Positions 17,464-25,881 of a stretch of DNA of 64,000 nucleotides are shown here, piece by piece. Each line of letters begins with the position of its first letter. The stretch's first letter is position 1. The stretch is from Coriobacterium glomerans PW2 (GTDB taxonomy: Bacteria; Actinomycetota; Coriobacteriia; Coriobacteriales; Coriobacteriaceae). The stretch covers positions 1,426,001-1,490,000 of the forward strand of contig NC_015389.1 of assembly GCF_000195315.1 (NCBI RefSeq), written 5' to 3'. The notes under the pieces are model-generated. The model worked only from the letters and a program-made list of their open reading frames with translations. It did not search any database and was not told the DNA's origin. The position numbers were made by a program, and so were the translations under genes.

Positions 17464-17946
17464 TTATCTGAGCAGAGATGCGACGTCGACCTGCTTTTGA
17501 GCCGGGACGATCTGAATCTCCACCTTCATACCGCTATCTATAAGCTCCTTCAAGATCTGCCGTTCAAGATCGGAGGCGGCTACGTTTTGGAAGAACTTCT
17601 TCCTGTTCGCCGCCATCCCCATGCCGCCGATGTTCAGAAACTCGATGCTGACGCCGCCGTCGATCAGGCGCTTGACCGTGAGCGGGTACTTCACGAGCAT
17701 CATGGTCGGTCTGGGCAACCCGGCGGCGCATAGCTCGATAGCCCCTGCGACATCGGTGACATCGATGGTGATGCCGGAGGGCACCAGCAGTCCGAACATC
17801 TGCCTCATGAACGGATCGGCGCTCACGTCGTCGTCCACGACGAGGATATGGGTCACATCGTGATAGGCGTGCAGCCATGCCGTGATGACCTGCCCGTGTA
17901 TGAGGCGATCGTCGATGCGGACGAATCTCAGATTACTGTCGATCAT
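17464..17946 (-). CDS. PTS mannose/fructose/sorbose-family IIB subunit
   Basis: A 160-residue cytoplasmic phosphocarrier. The phosphorylated His17 lies in RIDDRLIHGQVITAW, the hallmark of the mannose-family IIB domain, followed by ILVVDDDVSADPFMRQM. It takes phosphate from IIA and hands it to the incoming sugar at the IIC/IID complex. Unusually for these loci, it is separated from the other PTS genes by the epimerase gene. The exact start is slightly uncertain; no strong ribosome site was seen. Confidence 0.92.
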   Translation of the reverse strand: MIDSNLRFVRIDDRLIHGQVITAWLHAYHDVTHILVVDDDVSADPFMRQMFGLLVPSGITIDVTDVAGAIELCAAGLPRPTMMLVKYPLTVKRLIDGGVSIEFLNIGGMGMAANRKKFFQNVAASDLERQILKELIDSGMKVEIQIVPAQKQVDVASLLR

Positions 17947-17994
17947 GTTACCTCACATTCCGTTGTTGACCTGCAAGTTTCTGATCAGACAAGC

Positions 17995-18669
17995 TCAGCT
18001 GGCAAGACCTGTGAGATACGCCTCGTACAGCGTGGCGAAGCCAGCGGGGCCCTCGCCCATCAGCGACGATGTACCGACGACGAACCCGTTCGCGCCGGCT
18101 TCGATCATCCGTCGCGCATTCGCGACCGTCGTGTTGCCATCGATGACGATCTCTATGGGATGGTCGGCTCGGCGGACAAGCTCCCGTATCCGCTTGACCT
18201 TGTTCAGATGGTCCGCAACCATGGTCTGTCCGGCAAAGCCGGGACTGACCGCCATCACGAGCACGAAGTCGAGCAGCTCCAGACACTCGGTGACATAGCC
18301 GACCGGGGTGCCCGGGCTCAAGGCCAGACCGCACGCCGACGCCCGGCGTCGAATACGCTCGAGGAGCCTGTAGGGCTGCGCGCACGTCTCGGGATGAAAG
18401 CAGCAGCGGTCATGCGGCCGCAGCTTGAAAAACGAGACGAAGGCGTCGGCTCCCTCGGCCATGATGTGCACATCCAAGGAGAGCTCGGTGATCGAGGCTA
18501 TGGCATCGAAGTCATCGGTCCCGAGCATGACGTTGGGAACGTAGTGACCATCCATGACGTCGAAGTGCACACCGGCGACCCCGGCGCGCTCGAATGCATC
18601 GATATAGCCTTTGACATCCCAAGGAGCGCTGCACATGATGGACGGATAGATGTTGAATTCCTGTTTCAT
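17995..18669 (-). CDS. Ribulose-phosphate 3-epimerase family protein (Rpe/AlsE-like)
   Basis: A 224-residue TIM-barrel epimerase that inverts C3 of a ketose phosphate. The metal ligands are present: His and Asp in GVHFDVMDGHYVPN, His in SLDVHIM, and Asp in IVIDGN; SPGFAGQ forms part of the phosphate loop. Within a PTS-dehydrogenase locus it probably serves that pathway, for example converting allulose-6-P to fructose-6-P or ribulose-5-P to xylulose-5-P, rather than being the housekeeping enzyme. This role is inference from context. Confidence 0.88.
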   Translation of the reverse strand: MKQEFNIYPSIMCSAPWDVKGYIDAFERAGVAGVHFDVMDGHYVPNVMLGTDDFDAIASITELSLDVHIMAEGADAFVSFFKLRPHDRCCFHPETCAQPYRLLERIRRRASACGLALSPGTPVGYVTECLELLDFVLVMAVSPGFAGQTMVADHLNKVKRIRELVRRADHPIEIVIDGNTTVANARRMIEAGANGFVVGTSSLMGEGPAGFATLYEAYLTGLAS

Positions 18670-18784
18670 GCTCTCCTCCCGTCGCGCTGATCTGAACCCG
18701 ACACATTCAAGAAGCGGTTGTACCGTCTGCGCGAACGCGCGGACCGCTTTGTCTTCGCGCTGGAGTCGCCGACATGGACCGGCT

Positions 18785-19618
18785 TTATGCGTATGCGCCG
18801 CACAGCGCCTCCAAGCCGACGATCAAAAAGCCGAGGCCGAAAATGATGAGCACAAGGTAAAGAGGTTTGACTTTCTTTCGCAGCAGAAACCATACACCGA
18901 GAACGACCAGCATGGGCAGAAGCCCGGGCAGCAGCGCATCGAAGACGCCCTTTTGCAAGTTGAATTTGACGTCACCGAGTTCATTGCTCCAGGTGAATTG
19001 TGCAAACGACAGATCGAGGTGGACGTTCTGAACGGTCATGGCTCCGACGACCATGAGGCCGACAACACTCACCGCGTTCAATATGCGATTGATGATGCCG
19101 CTTGAGAGCAGCTCGACGATGGCATCTTTGCCCTTGCGATAGCCGAGCATGAACATGTTATAGCCACAGGTGAGCATCAGGATCTTGAACACGGTCTCGA
19201 ACAGGATCGGTCCCGCGAAGTTCCCCGCCAGGGCAAGCTGGATGCAGATGCCGGCGAGGACCGGATAGGCGATCGATTGCGACACCGTATCGCCGATGCC
19301 AGCCATGGGCCCCATGAGGGCCGCGCGCAAAACGGTGATGTCATCCGCGCTGATCTGGGCTCCGTTTGCACGCTTCTCCTCCATAGCCGAGCTGATGCCG
19401 TTGATGATCGTGCCCATCCAAGACGGTTCCGTGTTGTAGAAGACAAGATACTTCTTGAGCTCTTCTGCCTGTCGCTCTCTCGGGTACAGCTCCCGGATCA
19501 CCGGCACGAACGCGTTGGTGTTGCCAAGCCCCTGCATCCGCTCATAGTTGTAGCATGTCTCCGAGGAATACGTGAGCAGCCAATTTTTGATCAACGTCGA
19601 TTTCTTTAGCTGTGTCAT
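18785..19618 (-). CDS. PTS mannose/fructose/sorbose-family IID subunit
   Basis: A 277-residue membrane protein. The N-terminal half carries the family signature (SETCYNYERMQGLG and YNTEPSWMGTIINGISSAMEE), then GPMAGIGDTVSQS. The C-terminal half has several membrane helices ending at a positively charged RKKVKP before a last helix. It forms the translocation complex with the IIC protein encoded 2 bp upstream. A 115-bp gap follows before the epimerase gene. Confidence 0.93.
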   Translation of the reverse strand: MTQLKKSTLIKNWLLTYSSETCYNYERMQGLGNTNAFVPVIRELYPRERQAEELKKYLVFYNTEPSWMGTIINGISSAMEEKRANGAQISADDITVLRAALMGPMAGIGDTVSQSIAYPVLAGICIQLALAGNFAGPILFETVFKILMLTCGYNMFMLGYRKGKDAIVELLSSGIINRILNAVSVVGLMVVGAMTVQNVHLDLSFAQFTWSNELGDVKFNLQKGVFDALLPGLLPMLVVLGVWFLLRKKVKPLYLVLIIFGLGFLIVGLEALCGAYA

Positions 19619-19620
19619 GC

Positions 19621-20385
19621 CTACTCACCCGCCTGTTCGATCTGCGCGAACCCGTTGAAGTTGTAGATGAGCACGGCGATGATGACCCCCAGAAACGTGA
19701 TGATCATGGTCGAGAAGCTCGCGAACTGCGCCAAGGCGAAGCCCAGGAAAAAGAACGCCGTGAGCTTGGGTTTGTTCAGATACTGCAACAGCATCGCGAT
19801 ACCGAGAGCGGGCATGAGCCCGCCGATCACGCCGAACGCGTCGACGATCCACTGCGGGAAGCTCTGCAGCCATCCACCGAAGGGCGCGCCGAGCACGACG
19901 ACCAGATAGGCGGGAACGCCGTTGATGAGCGCGGAGACCAGAAATGATGGAACGTAGTTGCAGATCCGCATGGCGCGGATGTTGCCCGCTTCCAGGAAGT
20001 TCTCCGCCATATGGACCCAGAAGGTGTTGACGGACATGTACACGGTCCATACAAGAATGGTGACGCTGCCCAGGATGACACCGACGGTCGTTGCGGTGTT
20101 GACGTCGAGACCGGAGACCAGCGCCAGTGCTGTTCCCACTGGACCAGCGAACTGCGGGTTGCCCGGCATCGATCCGCCTGCGGTGATGAAGCCGATATAG
20201 GGCAGGTTGATTGCGGCGGCGATCATCATCCCCTGGAGGGGCTGCCCCATGACAATGCCGACAAGAAACCCCGACCAGATTGGATAGAGCCACGAACGAG
20301 TGATCGCATGGCTGAACCACCAGCTGCTGCAGGTGGTGATCAGCGCGACGAGCAATGCTTGGATGATCAAGATATCCTCCTTCAT
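19621..20385 (-). CDS. PTS mannose/fructose/sorbose-family IIC subunit
   Basis: A 254-residue polytopic membrane protein forming the sugar channel with IID. The PTS IIC segments LVGIVMGQPLQGMMIAAAINLPYIGFITAGGSMPGNPQFAGPVGTALAL are recognisable (given here in parts of a longer motif at residues about 40-90). Eight or so hydrophobic stretches are visible. It lies 48 bp downstream of the IIA gene and 2 bp before IID, consistent with one operon. Confidence 0.93.
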   Translation of the reverse strand: MKEDILIIQALLVALITTCSSWWFSHAITRSWLYPIWSGFLVGIVMGQPLQGMMIAAAINLPYIGFITAGGSMPGNPQFAGPVGTALALVSGLDVNTATTVGVILGSVTILVWTVYMSVNTFWVHMAENFLEAGNIRAMRICNYVPSFLVSALINGVPAYLVVVLGAPFGGWLQSFPQWIVDAFGVIGGLMPALGIAMLLQYLNKPKLTAFFFLGFALAQFASFSTMIITFLGVIIAVLIYNFNGFAQIEQAGE

Positions 20386-20433
20386 CAGATCTTGAATACA
20401 CCTTCGCTTGCGGCCTGCATGTGCTACGCGATG

Positions 20434-20859
20434 CTAGGGCGAGTGCTCAGGCACCAGATCCGCAAGCTGGATGATGCCTGCTCGCGCTGCCTGCGCGCAC
20501 GACGCCTCAAGTTCGACGAGTGACTTGCGCTCTCGGTTGAAGACCGCCTCCACGAGCATCGGAAAGTTCAGCCCTGTCAGGCAACGGATACGCGCCGATC
20601 CCTCATCGGAGATGATTCGGGCAGCGCACGTCGACGGAGTTCCGCCGAGAAGATCGACGAGAACGAGCGTGCCTTCGCTTCCCGGCAGCGCATTCAACTT
20701 CTCTATAACGCCTCGCATCTGCAATTCAAACGCACTCGGATCATCTCCTTCCAATAGCGCGAGAGCGCTGATCTCATCCACATCACCTGTCACCAGAGCC
20801 AGAGTCGATAGGATTCCTCCGGCGAGGCCACCATGGGTCGCAACAACGATGTGCACCAT
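20434..20859 (-). CDS. PTS mannose-family IIA subunit
   Basis: A 141-residue EIIA-Man-type domain. The phosphorylated His9 lies in VVATHGGLAGGIL; the later LVDLLGGTPSTCAARI is the conserved second motif. It takes phosphate from HPr. The start ATG at 20859 follows AAAGGAGGGGG, so longer upstream reading is excluded. It is the first gene of the polyol/ketose PTS operon. Confidence 0.93.
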   Translation of the reverse strand: MVHIVVATHGGLAGGILSTLALVTGDVDEISALALLEGDDPSAFELQMRGVIEKLNALPGSEGTLVLVDLLGGTPSTCAARIISDEGSARIRCLTGLNFPMLVEAVFNRERKSLVELEASCAQAARAGIIQLADLVPEHSP

Positions 20860-21080
20860 TTCCCCCTCCTTTCGATGTGCTGCACTGGATGACATACAAA
20901 TTGGAAAACGCCTGCATAGTCTGTGTGGTCGACGGAAAAAAAATCGGAACAAGAAAACCGATGCTCGAAACAGAGGTCTATTGTCAATGTGTATGAGGGC
21001 GGCAACCTGTGAGCTCCTTCACCGGACGCGGTACGTTGAATGCGGCCTTCAACGCCATTTGCTCCATGAATTCAAAACCG

Positions 21081-21293
21081 TTAGATCGATTTTCTACCCG
21101 CGAGTTCGTCTAGTGTTTTTCCGAATAGGCTGCAAATCTGTTCAGCATGATCAAAGCTGATTGAGCAGGTCCCACAGATCCAATCCCTCACCTTCGCCGG
21201 CGAAACGCTTAAGCGAACAGCCAGATCGTTCTGCGTCATGTCAGCGTTCATAAGCCAGATGAAAATACGCCGTCCTACCTTCTCTCTATTCAT
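21081..21293 (-). CDS. Small XRE-type helix-turn-helix DNA-binding protein
   Basis: A 70-residue protein consisting almost only of a helix-turn-helix: WLMNADMTQNDLAVRLSVSPAKVRDWICG, then SFDHAEQICSLFGKTLDELAG. The start MNREKVG at 21293 follows GGGAGG. It is divergent from a second small HTH gene and shares with it a region holding four similar operator-like sites. Both genes end their HTH with TLDELAGR, so they are probably related and cross-acting. Targets are unknown; the PTS operon begins about 220 bp away on the same strand. Confidence 0.8.
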   Translation of the reverse strand: MNREKVGRRIFIWLMNADMTQNDLAVRLSVSPAKVRDWICGTCSISFDHAEQICSLFGKTLDELAGRKSI

Positions 21294-21310
21294 GCGATGG
21301 TGCCTCCCAA

Positions 21311-21438
21311 ACACAAAACGTGTATGTTTATTTACATTATGTCACATTTCGTGTCTTTCACTCATAAGAATAGACACAATACGTGTCTTAAGCAATACCT
21401 TTATTCATAAAAATTTGAATAAGTGTCACCATATGTGT
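21311..21438. promoter_or_regulatory. Array of four operator-like sites between divergent HTH genes
   Basis: Four 13-base sites share a CACA-N3-CGTGT-like core: 21311-21323 (ACACAAAACGTGT), 21342-21354 (TCACATTTCGTGT), 21374-21386 (ACACAATACGTGT) and 21426-21438 (TCACCATATGTGT). Site 3 extends to the perfect palindrome GACAC-N5-GTGTC. Centres are 31, 32 and 52 bp apart, close to 3, 3 and 5 helical turns, so proteins bound there would lie on one face of the DNA. Confidence 0.75.
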
Positions 21439-21469
21439 ACTATCAGTTGTGACATCGATTGGAACGATT

Positions 21470-21805
21470 ATGAATCTTCAACTTGTTCGTCTGCGCAAAG
21501 CTGCTGGATATGTTAGCCGCAGAACCTTTTCTGAAGCTCTGGGGGTTCCTGAGCGCCAGATAAAAGCCTGGGAGGACAGAGAGCGGAAACTTCGGCTGGA
21601 GGACGCCTGCGACATCGCCGATCTGCTCCATTGCACCTTGGATGAGCTCGCCGGTCGTGACTTCTCCCCCGTCGAGTTCTCAGATCCTCAGCAAGCCGAC
21701 CTGAATCGATGCTACGAGTCATCAACAGAAGAGCAGAGAGCCTTCATCCTCCAAGGGGCCCGAAATGCCGCACTTGCATCAAGAGATGCGAGGGGCGGCT
21801 GCTAG
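21470..21805 (+). CDS. Small XRE-type helix-turn-helix regulator
   Basis: A 111-residue protein with an N-terminal helix-turn-helix (LRKAAGYVSRRTFSEALGVPERQIKAWEDRERKL, given at residues about 8-41, then CDIADLLHCTLDELAGRDF). A short C-terminal helical region follows (STEEQRAFILQGARNAAL). The ATG at 21470 follows GGAA at usable spacing. It lies 32 bp downstream of the last of four shared operator-like sites, suggesting autoregulation. Confidence 0.78.
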   Translation: MNLQLVRLRKAAGYVSRRTFSEALGVPERQIKAWEDRERKLRLEDACDIADLLHCTLDELAGRDFSPVEFSDPQQADLNRCYESSTEEQRAFILQGARNAALASRDARGGC

Positions 21806-21896
21806 GCACCGACGGTCCGTCAGCTTCGCGGAGCATGATGCGGCATGCGATTCGAGCGGCTGATCCACCCCACCGGATATGAGCTCTCTGTGGGCA

Positions 21897-23081
21897 TCAT
21901 CCCAGTCGAGCGGTCGATCTCATCTCTTCTTGCGTTTCCAGAACGTACTGCACGAACAGCGCCACACCCATCACAAGTCCCCGCTCATCGATATCGAATT
22001 TCGCATGATGGTGCGGATAGACCGGTCCCTCGAGCTTGCCGCCACCGACCAGGGCAAGGACGCCCGGCTTGTCACGCGTGAAAAACGAGAAGTCCTCGGC
22101 GACGCCGATCATGGGATAGTCGATCAGCGCCTCGTCTCCCGCTGTCGCTCTCACGGCGGCCTCCGCGCGACGACTGCAGTCTTCGTCGTTTATGACCGGT
22201 GGGGTCGCCTCGGTGTAGTCGAGCTCGAAGGTCGTCCGGAAGGCGTCGCACGTGCCGCCGATGATGCGCTCCATCGCCTGCGGTATCTGCGCGTGGACCC
22301 CGTGAGAGAAGCTCCTGACGGTCCCTGTGAGCGTCACCTCGTCGGGGATGACGTTGAACCCCGTACCCGCCCTCAGCGTGCACACGCTCACAACCGCCGC
22401 CTCGGTCGACGATATCTCCCTGCTCACGATCGTCTGCAGGGCGCTGATCACCGCGGCGGCGCACGGGATCGGGTCTATCGCCGTTTCCGGAGACGCCGCA
22501 TGGCCGCCGTCTCCCCTGATGGTCAGGCGGAACACATCGCAGGCTGACATACGCGGACCCGCTTGAACGGATATCTTGCCCACGGGAATGGGCGACCAGA
22601 TGTGGATGGCCATGAAGGTATCGATATCTTGAACCTCGGGCAACGCCGCCACCCTCTTCGCACCTCCTCCGAGCTCCTCGGCCGGCTGGAATATGAACCT
22701 GACGGTCCCCTTCAGCTCGTCTCTGTGCTCGGACAGAATCTTCGCAGCCGTGAGCAGCATCGCCATGTGTGCGTCATGGCCGCAGGCATGGCTCGTGTTC
22801 TCGTACTCCGACGCGAACGGGAGCCCCGTTTCCTCCTTGACGGGAAGGGCATCCATGTCGGCGCGCAACCCGATCACGGGCAGACCCCTCTTGCCGACGA
22901 GCGTCGCGATGACACCGGTCCCCGCGACCTCGACATAGGGAATACCGAGAACATCGAGCTCCTGCTCGATCAGCCTCTGCGTCCCCTGCTCCCTCCAGCC
23001 CGTCTCGGGATGTCGATGGAACTGTCGACGCAGCTCGACGACGTGGTCCCAGCTGTCCTCGGCGATGCCCATCACGTCCAT
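21897..23081 (-). CDS. M20-family amidohydrolase (N-acyl amino acid/hippurate hydrolase type)
   Basis: A 394-residue dinuclear-metal amidohydrolase. Metal and catalytic motifs are GLRADMDALPVKEETGLPF, SHACGHDAHMAM and the Glu pair in QPAEELGGG; the dimerisation lid domain lies at about residues 185-300. Relatives deacylate N-acyl amino acids or hippurate-like conjugates in the cytoplasm. The ATG follows GGGAG. It is monocistronic and divergent from the UPF0178 gene. The exact acyl substrate cannot be read from sequence. Confidence 0.9.
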   Translation of the reverse strand: MDVMGIAEDSWDHVVELRRQFHRHPETGWREQGTQRLIEQELDVLGIPYVEVAGTGVIATLVGKRGLPVIGLRADMDALPVKEETGLPFASEYENTSHACGHDAHMAMLLTAAKILSEHRDELKGTVRFIFQPAEELGGGAKRVAALPEVQDIDTFMAIHIWSPIPVGKISVQAGPRMSACDVFRLTIRGDGGHAASPETAIDPIPCAAAVISALQTIVSREISSTEAAVVSVCTLRAGTGFNVIPDEVTLTGTVRSFSHGVHAQIPQAMERIIGGTCDAFRTTFELDYTEATPPVINDEDCSRRAEAAVRATAGDEALIDYPMIGVAEDFSFFTRDKPGVLALVGGGKLEGPVYPHHHAKFDIDERGLVMGVALFVQYVLETQEEMRSTARLG

Positions 23082-23357
23082 GAGTCATACTCCCATCCAT
23101 GGCTCGATTACTCATATCTCAGAGTCGCGCGCGATGTGCGCGCGCCCTCAGCTCCCTTCAACTCAGCCCCCTGCGCTGCCGCGACCCGTATCGCTGAGTA
23201 TGGTGCACGAAGAAAACGTCGAGGCGGATCCGCCATGCCATCGCATGCCTGACGCATCGCCGCTTCATACCATAGTAGCAGCTCCGTGCGCCGAGACGAC
23301 AAGCGATGTGATATCATGCCTGCATGCAGCAACCAATGTGTCTGAAGGAGTCCGTCT

Positions 23358-23876
23358 GTGCCGCCCACGCTGTATATAGACGCCGACGCCTGCCCGGTGA
23401 CGCGCGAGGCGCTCGCCTGCGCCCGCAAGGCTCGGGTCCGCACGGTCATCGCCGGCAACACGACGCAGAATCTCGCGCGTCAGATCCGTCGCGACGATCC
23501 GCGAGAGGTCGGCCGCGCGCGGGGGCGGGATGCGACCCACACCGGTTTCTGGGTCGAGATCCTCGAAGTCTCCGTCGGTGCCGACAGCGCCGACTTCGCC
23601 ATCATCGAGCTGCTCGAACCCGGCGATGTCGTCGTCACGCAGGACATCGGTCTGGCCGGAATGGTGCTCGGACGCGGTGCCGCCGCCATCGGCGTGCGCG
23701 GCCGCATCTACCAGAAGGCGACGATCGACATAGATCTTCTCATTCGTCATGAGGAGAAGAAGGTCCGTCGCACCGGCGGGCGCACCAAGGGGCCGGCACC
23801 CTTCACCGAAGATGACCGCCGCCGCTTCACCCAGAACCTCACCCGGCTGCTGCGAGACGACACGCAGCAGGCATGA
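23358..23876 (+). CDS. UPF0178 (YaiI/YqxD) family protein
   Basis: A 172-residue protein of the DUF188 family, whose fold resembles PIN-type nucleases but whose role is not established. The diagnostic opening YIDADACPVTREAL, the mid VVTQDIGLAGMVL and the RIYQKATIDIDLLIRHEEKKVRR segment are all present. The GTG start at 23358 follows AAGGAG at seven bases. It is intact and stands alone ahead of a methyltransferase remnant. Confidence 0.9.
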   Translation: MPPTLYIDADACPVTREALACARKARVRTVIAGNTTQNLARQIRRDDPREVGRARGRDATHTGFWVEILEVSVGADSADFAIIELLEPGDVVVTQDIGLAGMVLGRGAAAIGVRGRIYQKATIDIDLLIRHEEKKVRRTGGRTKGPAPFTEDDRRRFTQNLTRLLRDDTQQA

Positions 23877-23910
23877 ATTCGTCATCTGAAACCGATTTGA
23901 AAAGAGTCGT

Positions 23911-24501
23911 ATGAGCATCGCCGGCATTGCCGGCTGCACCGACCACAACGCACGAACAGCAGATGCGCCTCATGGCCGCAATCGGCGCTCGATGCTCCGT
24001 GCTCGACTACTCGCCGCAGATGGTTGCAGCCGACCGCCTCGTCGCCGAGCGCGAGGGGTATGACATCGAGATCGCGCGCGCCGACATGACCAGGCCCTCC
24101 CCTTCTCCGACGGCTCATTCGATCTGATCATCCGTCCGCTCTCCAACTGCTGCGTCGAGGAGGTCCTGCCGATCTGGCGCGAATGCCATCGCGTGCTCGC
24201 GCACGGCGGACGTCTGATCTGCGGACTCGATAACGGATTCGGCTATGCGTTCGACGGCGCGGAGGAGCGCATCGTCAACAGGCTGCCGCACAACCCGCTG
24301 CGCGATCCGGATCTCATGGCGACCTTCGACATCGACGAGGACGACATCCAGTTCTCGCATACCTTCGACGAGCAGATCGCAGGGCAGCTGCGGGCGGGTT
24401 TCACTCTCATCGACTGCTATGAGGACACCCACGGCGAGGGCAGACTGCACGATCTGAACATTCCGACCTTCTGGGCAACCCTCTGTGAGAAGCGGAGCTG
24501 A
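23911..24501 (+). pseudogene. Class I SAM-dependent methyltransferase, frameshifted and 5'-truncated
   Basis: The first reading frame gives EQQMRLMAAIGARCSVLDYSPQMVAADRLVAEREGYDIEIARADMTRP (residues split here across 23960-24095) and then runs into SPSPTAHSI-stop. One base out of frame, LPFSDGSFDLIIRPLSNC continues the expected methyltransferase fold from 24097 and runs to 24501 (HRVLAHGGRLICGLDNGFGYAF). A one-base change near 24093-24100 therefore breaks the gene. The N-terminal third with the glycine-rich SAM loop is missing or unrecognisable. The downstream frame keeps good codon use, so the decay looks recent. Confidence 0.8.
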
Positions 24502-24979
24502 TCGCGGCCGAAGACGGCTGCAGCCCTCAAACGATGCGCCACCGTCACCGGCCCCGGTGGCGGCGACGATGAAGCTCTTTCTTGTACTGAAAACGCCCTA
24601 TCGCAGCTCAGCGCAACGGATACTCGACGGCACTGTGTTATATCTCCGTTCATTGTATCGAATTTCATTCGTGGTAATAAAAAGAGCATGCAGCATATAG
24701 AGGACTATAGGCGCGCATACAACTCCCTCGACAGCCATTTTTCAATTGGACAACTATTCGTCCCGCCTCGATTGGAATCTGTTCGCAGCCGAGCCCGAGA
24801 TTGGTTTCGATTGTCCGTCTACCGATTGCGAGCTATAAGCTGAGCCGGCGCGACAGCAGCGCCGTCATAAGAACCCCGGTTGAGAACACCACCTAAGTGC
24901 GAAAGTGAATTAGTCCTCGCTAAACACCATGGTATACGAAATTATGAGGGCTAGGCCTTTGCATGAGGTACCAATGTGA
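24502..24979. other. Gene-free interval, lower GC
   Basis: No convincing coding sequence or RNA gene was found. A short inverted repeat with GCCACCG and CGGTGGC lies near 24538-24561, just after the methyltransferase remnant. The middle part is more AT-rich than its surroundings. Confidence 0.5.
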
Positions 24980-25591
24980 TCACGGCCGCACGATCAAATC
25001 GGCCTGAAGCTGCCTATCGACTATCTCATACATGTTCGTGATGCCACCGACCTCCACTGCGGCGGTGAGACCATAGCAGTCAAGACAGGTTCCACAGCTC
25101 AGTATCGCGCATCCGCGATCCTCAAGGGCTTTCAGATCTTCAATGGAATCCGATCCCGAACAGGCCAGCTTCACGCCTCCGTTGTACAGCAGCACAGCAT
25201 CGATCTGCTTGGCCTGCTGGCTGAGAGCATAGATGAAGCCCTTGAGAAGGATGGCACCCAGCTTGTCATCGCCTGAGCCCATATGGCCGGCCGAGATGAC
25301 GGCGACGATGCCGCGATGACCCGACCCTTCCCGTGTATCAACCGCTTCCTCATTCTGATCGTGTCCGGAGCGAGCGGGAATGGTGATCTTGACGCGGTGC
25401 TCCTTGTCACCGATGCGTTCCGAGCTGACGACATATCCTTTCTGTTGCGCCATCTTCATGAGATTCTGAACGGCGACCTCGTTGTCCACGCGCGTCTCTA
25501 TGGTTCCGCCATCGGAGAGCTTGGCGGCCGCCTTCAGAGTCATGACCACGGGAACAGGACAGACCTCGCCCATCGCGTTGACTACCACCAT
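24980..25591 (-). CDS. yedF: Selenium-metabolism sulfurtransferase-like protein YedF
   Basis: A 203-residue two-domain protein. Residues 1-75 are a TusA/SirA-like domain with the reactive Cys in GEVCPVPVVMTLKAA. Residues about 95-203 are a DsrE-like domain with GHMGSGDDKLGAILLKGFIYAL split by a short loop and CGTCLDCYG near the end. Such fusions co-occur with selenium use in anaerobes and are thought to move selenium or sulfur; selD and selA are not in this window. The ATG at 25591 follows AAAGGAG, so the longer in-frame upstream reading is not used. A good promoter lies about 120 bp upstream. Confidence 0.88.
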   Translation of the reverse strand: MVVVNAMGEVCPVPVVMTLKAAAKLSDGGTIETRVDNEVAVQNLMKMAQQKGYVVSSERIGDKEHRVKITIPARSGHDQNEEAVDTREGSGHRGIVAVISAGHMGSGDDKLGAILLKGFIYALSQQAKQIDAVLLYNGGVKLACSGSDSIEDLKALEDRGCAILSCGTCLDCYGLTAAVEVGGITNMYEIVDRQLQADLIVRP

Positions 25592-25707
25592 GATACTCAG
25601 CTCCTTTGCTGTCGGTTTGCAACAATTCTGACCCTCTCGAACAAGATGCAACCCGGTTAGCCGTCTACTCCCATTTTTATCCGGAGACGAACCTTCGACA
25701 TAGCCCG

Positions 25708-25737
25708 AGTATAAGCATGGGTATTTATATATGTCAA
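25708..25737 (-). promoter_or_regulatory. yedF: Sigma-70-type promoter of yedF
   Basis: On the minus strand TTGACA (25737-25732) and TATACT (25713-25708) are separated by 18 bp. They are followed by a leader of about 115 bases before the yedF ribosome site. Confidence 0.75.
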
Positions 25738-25818
25738 TAAAACCCGCCATTTCTTTGGCGGCACAATCATATGCGCCTTCAGAAACTTAAGCCCGCGAGC
25801 CGCACATGATATCCTTTG

Positions 25819-25881
25819 TGCCCCTGCCCGAATCTGGTTTTATTCTGGCGACCAAAGAAACTCAGGGGCAACTTCTTTTTT
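25819..25881 (+). ncRNA. Possible small RNA or orphan terminator
   Basis: GCCCCTG (near 25820) is complementary to CAGGGGC (near 25864) and is followed by AACTTCTTTTTT. That is the form of an intrinsic terminator with a 37-base loop. No gene ends just upstream on the plus strand; a TATCCT lies a few bases before the stem. It could be a small stand-alone transcript, or a relic. Confidence 0.3.

Noticed and set aside
20930-20945. A8 tract upstream of the PTS operon as another phase-variable site
   Set aside because: It is non-coding and only eight bases; there are no mirrored frames as at the G10 tract.
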